64,000 nt of DNA, taken from Paenibacillus wulumuqiensis. Its GTDB lineage: Bacteria > Bacillota > Bacilli > Paenibacillales > Paenibacillaceae. How positions within the stretch are numbered: position 1 is the stretch's first letter; each line of letters starts with the position of its first letter. The stretch spans positions 744,001-808,000 of the forward strand of contig NZ_LAQP01000001.1 of assembly GCF_000971965.1 (NCBI RefSeq), given 5' to 3'. Below the pieces are notes generated by a model. It saw nothing but the letters and a program-made list of their open reading frames with translations. It searched no databases and had not been told where the DNA came from. Shown here in pieces: positions 60,671 to 64,000 of this stretch. Both the position numbers and the translations under genes were made by a program.

Positions 60671-61627
60671 GGCCAGATAGTCGAGCTGGGGCTGGGGGTG
60701 ATGAGAATGTCTGTCGCTTATGGCCCTTCCAATGCTGAAGAATCGGTTCAGACTCTGCATCATGCCTATGAACAGGGCATTCGCTTTTTTGACACTGCCG
60801 AGTTATACGGCAACGGTCATAATGAACAGCTGCTTGGCAAAGCCGTACAAGCCTACCGCGACCAGATCATTATCGGAACCAAATTTGGTTTTGATATGAC
60901 AGCCGAGCCGCCCGGCTCCCGTATGAACAGCCGTCCGGATAATATCCGCCGGGTTGTGGACAACAGTCTGCGTTATCTGCAAACCGATTATATTGATGTG
61001 CTGTATCAACATATATTCGATCCGGAAGTACCGATTGAAGAAGTCGCGGGCATCGTGGGCGAGCTGATCCAGGAAGGCAAAGTGAAATACTTTGACCTGA
61101 GCAATGTGGGAGCTACAACTGTTCGCCTTGCCCATGCAATTACACCGGTATCTGTACTGCAGATGGAATACTCCATTTTCGAACGGGAAATTGAAGACCG
61201 CATCCTGCCGACACTGCGTGAACTGGGAATCGGACTAGTGGCCTACTCTCCTCTCGGACGCGGATTCCTCACTGGTGCCGTAAACCCTGCGCATGAATAT
61301 GCCGCAGACGATTTCCGGCGAATCGATGAACGCTGGCAGGGTGACAACTATACGTACAATCTGCACGCCACCGAGCAGCTGCGGCAGCTCGCGGACAGCA
61401 AACATATCACTGTAGCCCAGCTGGCTCTGGCCTGGCTGCTCAATCAGGGTGAAGATATCGTACCGATCCCCGGCACACGAAACAGTCAGCGTCTGGACGA
61501 GAATATCCGCGCTGCCAAAGTCACACTGACCGAAGCTGATCTGCAGCGTATTCAGGACATCCTCCCTCATGGTTCGGCAGGAAGCCATTATCCCGCTTCA
61601 ATGATCAGCAATTTCAGCCACGATTAA
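60671..61627 (+). pseudogene. Aldo/keto reductase, N-terminally truncated
   Basis: The frame encodes an aldo/keto reductase from VELGLGVMRMSVAYGP onward. The catalytic tetrad is present: Asp in FFDTAELYG, Tyr in the same block, Lys in GTKFGF and His in YQHIF. The late NADPH-binding part (PGTRNSQRLDENI) is intact. The N-terminal beta hairpin that family members have before GLGCMGMS is missing, and no start codon with a ribosome site exists upstream. A GTG at 60698 or ATGs at 60701 and 60707 would give about 300 residues. It lies just after the endoglucanase terminator. It may be a pseudogene or a short functional form. Confidence 0.65.
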
Positions 61628-61649
61628 GCGTCAAATACGGTATAAATAA

Positions 61650-61691
61650 AAAAGCGGCACGAGAGAGCAATTTTCCCTCTCGTGCCGCTTT
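61650..61691. terminator. Intrinsic terminator between the reductase and rsr
   Basis: AAAGCGGCACGAGAG and CTCTCGTGCCGCTTT arms form a convergent terminator. Confidence 0.8.
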
Positions 61692-61710
61692 GCTATGCTG
61701 CTCTGTCTAT

Positions 61711-63234
61711 TTAAGCTTCCGCATCACGGAAACCCGCATCCTCCAGTTCCAACGATTCGACATGCCGGGCCATTCCTTCATATCCCTGTACCGATTGGGC
61801 GATAAAGGACAATACCGTATCACTCCAGCCATAGATATAAAAGGTATTTGTATCTTCCGGTGGCACCATGGCGCTCTGGTAGGGCGCAATATCCACAATA
61901 AAGGCTTTGGCATGCGGATTAATTTGACGACGGTATTCCAGCAGCTCCCGATAGAACGGGCTGCCGACATTTTGCTGTTCGTCTGTAATCATAATGATCT
62001 GGTCTACCTTTTCCCCCGTCTCGATCAGGCGGCGTACCGGTGCTCCGGTATCGGTACCACCACGTGCATGGATACGTTCCGCCTGGCTCATAATGCTGTC
62101 ACGGCGTGAAGGCCTGGCGTCTTCCACCAGTGTATCAAACAGCCAGAAGAGCGAGCTGCCATCGGTCTTTTTGTACAATGCCAGTGCAAAGATCGATCCG
62201 GTCTGCAAATACTCACCGGTCATCGAACCGGAAATATCGAGGAAGATCGCTGTCCGTCCCGGCAGATCCGGCAGGTTATCAAAACTCAGATCCACCGCTT
62301 TACGAAGAGTATCCCGCAGATCGGGGTGGTTCACTTCTGTAAAAGCTTTAGCAAAGCGAAACGGTAAAATTCGCGCCTTGCGCAGTGCCTGGGCATCGGT
62401 CAAGCGTTTCTGTACGTATTTCAGGTTCTTTTTCCGGCTGAATACTCCATGCCGATCGAGCGTATTCAGATGGCGCAGCAGTGCAAAAGCAGGCATTTCC
62501 TTCATCAGTGTCTGCCAGATACCGCGTGTTGGCGAGATGGCGCTGGTCACTGCTTCGTAGGGCAGCTTGCCTTCCTGGATCAGCCGGATGCGTTCATTGT
62601 CATCGGTGGCTTTTTTGAGCTTTTCCAGTGCTTCGATCTGGGGAAGCAGCGCCAGGTTGCTCTTCTGACCGCGCAAATACCGGTATAGCGCCTGCTGCTG
62701 CAGATTGACCGGCTTTGGATGGGCAGTAGCGATGGCATCACCCAGGCTAAAGCCGCGTCCACGGCCGTTATATTTAAGCGCCCAGTATTCGCTCGTTTGT
62801 CCGAGGAAATGGGCGACCTGCCGTTTGACGGCACGTCCTCCCTGCCCGCGACGCATCGCTCGCAGAATCGTCAGAAAATCCGCCAGATCGGACGGTATAC
62901 GGACTACCTGTGGAAATACGGCTGCAAACAGGTTGGGATGCGCGCCTGACAATACGGCCAGACCATACAATGGCTGCAGCCGCATAAAACCTTCATTGCG
63001 CGCGTAAATCAGCGCTTTGGCCATAAATTCCGGATTCAGCTCCACCATGCCCTGGTGAATCGATTGCGCCTGGGCCAGCAGTTCCTGAGTATTGGCATAA
63101 AAGGTGTTGCTGAATGTGTTGGTTAGCAGCAGCTGCAGATATTCCTCTTCGATGCTGCGGTTATAGGCGACGAAGCCTTCTTTATTGGTTGTTGTAGCGA
63201 TTCCGTTGGTGAACAGTTTTTTGGCATGGCTCAT
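61711..63234 (-). CDS. rsr: TROVE domain RNA-binding protein (Ro60 orthologue)
   Basis: This 507-residue protein is the bacterial orthologue of the Ro60 autoantigen. Residues about 20-315 are the HEAT-repeat TROVE ring (IYARNEGFMRLQPLYGLAVLSG, LRAMRRGQGGRAVKRQVAHFL, LPYEAVTS, AFALLRHLNTLDRHGVF). The C-terminal von Willebrand A domain carries a complete MIDAS site: DISGSM (333-338), GGTDTG (about 393), and ITDEQQN. Ro proteins bind Y RNAs on their outer surface and misfolded RNA ends in the ring, and tether exoribonucleases in bacteria. AGGAGGAGCC precedes the ATG. A Y RNA-like element lies 355 bp upstream on the same strand. Confidence 0.93.
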   Translation of the reverse strand: MSHAKKLFTNGIATTTNKEGFVAYNRSIEEEYLQLLLTNTFSNTFYANTQELLAQAQSIHQGMVELNPEFMAKALIYARNEGFMRLQPLYGLAVLSGAHPNLFAAVFPQVVRIPSDLADFLTILRAMRRGQGGRAVKRQVAHFLGQTSEYWALKYNGRGRGFSLGDAIATAHPKPVNLQQQALYRYLRGQKSNLALLPQIEALEKLKKATDDNERIRLIQEGKLPYEAVTSAISPTRGIWQTLMKEMPAFALLRHLNTLDRHGVFSRKKNLKYVQKRLTDAQALRKARILPFRFAKAFTEVNHPDLRDTLRKAVDLSFDNLPDLPGRTAIFLDISGSMTGEYLQTGSIFALALYKKTDGSSLFWLFDTLVEDARPSRRDSIMSQAERIHARGGTDTGAPVRRLIETGEKVDQIIMITDEQQNVGSPFYRELLEYRRQINPHAKAFIVDIAPYQSAMVPPEDTNTFYIYGWSDTVLSFIAQSVQGYEGMARHVESLELEDAGFRDAEA

Positions 63235-63346
63235 GGTGGGGGCTCCTCCTTATACTGGGTTGTATGTAAATGGTGTGTTGATGTAGCTGCTGGTATATGG
63301 TTGTGAGCTGCACCGCTTCGGAAAGAGATTCTATCATTCTCTCCGG

Positions 63347-63398
63347 TTAAGCATGAGGATCTTGAATGACCGATGAATCGGTCGATCCCCGTGCTTAA
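63347..63398. other. Imperfect 52-nt hairpin
   Basis: Outer arms TTAAGCA/TGCTTAA, then GGATC/GATCC, then a perfect GACCGAT-GA-ATCGGTC form a nested inverted repeat upstream of rsr. Role unknown: attenuator, operator or small RNA are all possible. Confidence 0.6.
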
Positions 63399-63462
63399 AT
63401 GTCGGTCGTTGGTAGAATTCTCTTTCCTTCGCTCTGTGCAGGATTACTTCTGTTGCAGGATA

Positions 63463-63554
63463 TCTACTTCTACTTCTACTTCTACTTCTACTTCTACTTC
63501 TACTTCTACTTCTACTTCTACTTCTACTTCTACTTCTACTTCTACTTCTACTTC
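63463..63554. repeat. Hexanucleotide tandem repeat (about 15 copies of TCTACT)
   Basis: A 92-nt uninterrupted tract of TCTACT units lies between the Y RNA element and rsr. It has no coding role on either strand that I can support. Confidence 0.95.
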
Positions 63555-63588
63555 CTAAATTATGCTGTGGATGATTTTAAAATGGTAC

Positions 63589-63727
63589 ATACCCGAGGAA
63601 GTTAAGGTGAAAAGGTTCAATACCGCTCTACCTGCTGAGCTATTCCGCCATGAACGGCGGAAGCCGGACTCGAACCGGCGACCTGTCGATTAACAGTCGA
63701 AGTAACCCTTTCAGGCGCCTCGGGTAT
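63589..63727 (-). ncRNA. yrlA: YrlA-type Y RNA with circularly permuted tRNA-like domain
   Basis: On the minus strand ATACCCGAGG (63718-63727) pairs with CCTCGGGTAT (63589-63598), a perfect 10-bp closing helix. Inside it GAAAGGGTT (63704-63712) pairs with AACCTTTTC (63609-63617). The core is a permuted tRNA-Asn: anticodon arm TCGA-CTGTTAA-TCGA (63686-63700), T arm GCCGG-TTCGAGT-CCGGC (63663-63679), acceptor strands TTCCGCC and GGCGGAA joined by a 6-nt loop (63643-63662), then D arm GCTC-AGCAGGTA-GAGC (63625-63640). Known bacterial YrlA RNAs have such tRNA-mimicking modules and are often encoded beside rsr. It would not be charged, having no free acceptor end. Confidence 0.88.
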
Positions 63728-64000
63728 GGGGAGCACAGCAGACAGTGCGGCTGATATAGTGGCTGCTGCAACTGCTCTGGTCTCCTGTTATTTTACTGGA
63801 GTGCGCAGATGCAGTGTTGTATCTGACCTGTCGCTGCTGTTGTGTTCCCTTTGATGTACCTATCTTCTCATCCAGGGCAGCTTACGAACAGGGCGCAAGT
63901 ATGGCGACAATCAAGAAATGGGATATATTCACTTCTATATATAGCGCAGGAGTTTGTAAAAGTGAACTGGTCTGCTACAATAAGAAAATATTTTCCCGGC
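63728..64000. other. Non-coding end of the window
   Basis: No gene is supported here. It should contain the Y RNA promoter, but I see no clear -35/-10 pair. CAGCAG/CTGCTG (63737-63768) and CAGATGCA/TGTATCTG (63806-63825) are short imperfect inverted repeats. Confidence 0.4.

Larger units (their letters stand above)
63235..63588 (-). promoter_or_regulatory. Region between Y RNA and rsr: hairpin and hexamer repeat
   Basis: This 354-bp spacer should contain the rsr promoter. It holds a large imperfect hairpin (63347-63398) and a hexanucleotide repeat tract (63463-63554). No gene was seen in it. Confidence 0.5.

Noticed and set aside
63373-63605. Two open frames through the hexamer repeat (Ser-Thr or Tyr-Phe repeats)
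   Set aside because: The tract stays open because the repeat lacks stops in those frames. There is no ribosome site and no conserved flank.
63620-63705. A tRNA-Asn gene
   Set aside because: All tRNA arms are present but in permuted order, with the acceptor strands joined by a loop and no free 3' end. A Y RNA explains it and the neighbouring rsr gene.

Overview
The window looks like chromosomal DNA of a Paenibacillus-type Firmicute. Base composition is close to half G+C. Most genes carry strong AGGAGG-type ribosome binding sites, and GTG and TTG starts occur. The protein set matches Bacillus and Paenibacillus families (NiaP, the Zur-controlled zinc transporter, cobalamin-independent MetE, a Bacillus-type replication terminator protein, secreted GH5 glycanases). 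No rRNA operon, canonical tRNA, CRISPR array, transposase or integrase was seen.

Layout. 0-11 kb: catalase, a small AAA ATPase, a niacin-type MFS carrier, a secreted lipase-like hydrolase, an Old Yellow Enzyme, and a TetR plus DHA2 efflux pair. 11-14 kb: zinc uptake operon znuC-znuB-znuA under a perfect 7-1-7 Zur box. 14-24 kb: aldose epimerase, Gfo/Idh/MocA oxidoreductase, an Rtp homologue with an inverted repeat over its promoter, an acyltransferase, a general stress protein with a sigma-B-like promoter, HrpB helicase, a DnaJC28-like protein and an SDR. 24-33 kb: small regulators and hypotheticals, an aldehyde dehydrogenase, and a plasmid-type Rep_3 initiator gene flanked by 13 iteron copies. 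33-40 kb: metE with a long leader, a spermidine-synthase-like protein, a lipoprotein, a GrpB remnant, and a Crp/Fnr plus SDR pair sharing a palindrome. 40-56 kb: a PTS IIBCA with its PRD regulator, then a complete beta-mannan and mannooligosaccharide utilisation locus. 56-64 kb: DeoR regulator, acetyltransferase, NUDIX remnant, NIPSNAP protein, a modular GH5 endoglucanase with a cre site, an N-terminally truncated aldo/keto reductase, and a Ro60 orthologue (rsr) with a tRNA-like Y RNA upstream.

How the genes work together. The mannan locus combines a secreted GH5_8-like mannanase, an ABC importer, an intracellular GH113 mannanase, a CE7 deacetylase, a cellobiose/mannobiose 2-epimerase and two GH130 phosphorylases. 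The expected route is mannobiose to mannosyl-glucose to mannose-1-phosphate plus glucose. Two matching LacI-type operators and a catabolite-response element lie in the divergent promoter.

The most unusual items are the Ro60 and Y RNA pair, in which the RNA reads as a circularly permuted tRNA-Asn closed by long-range helices, and the two replication-control genes (Rtp homologue, Rep_3 with iterons) only 12 kb apart among ordinary chromosomal genes.
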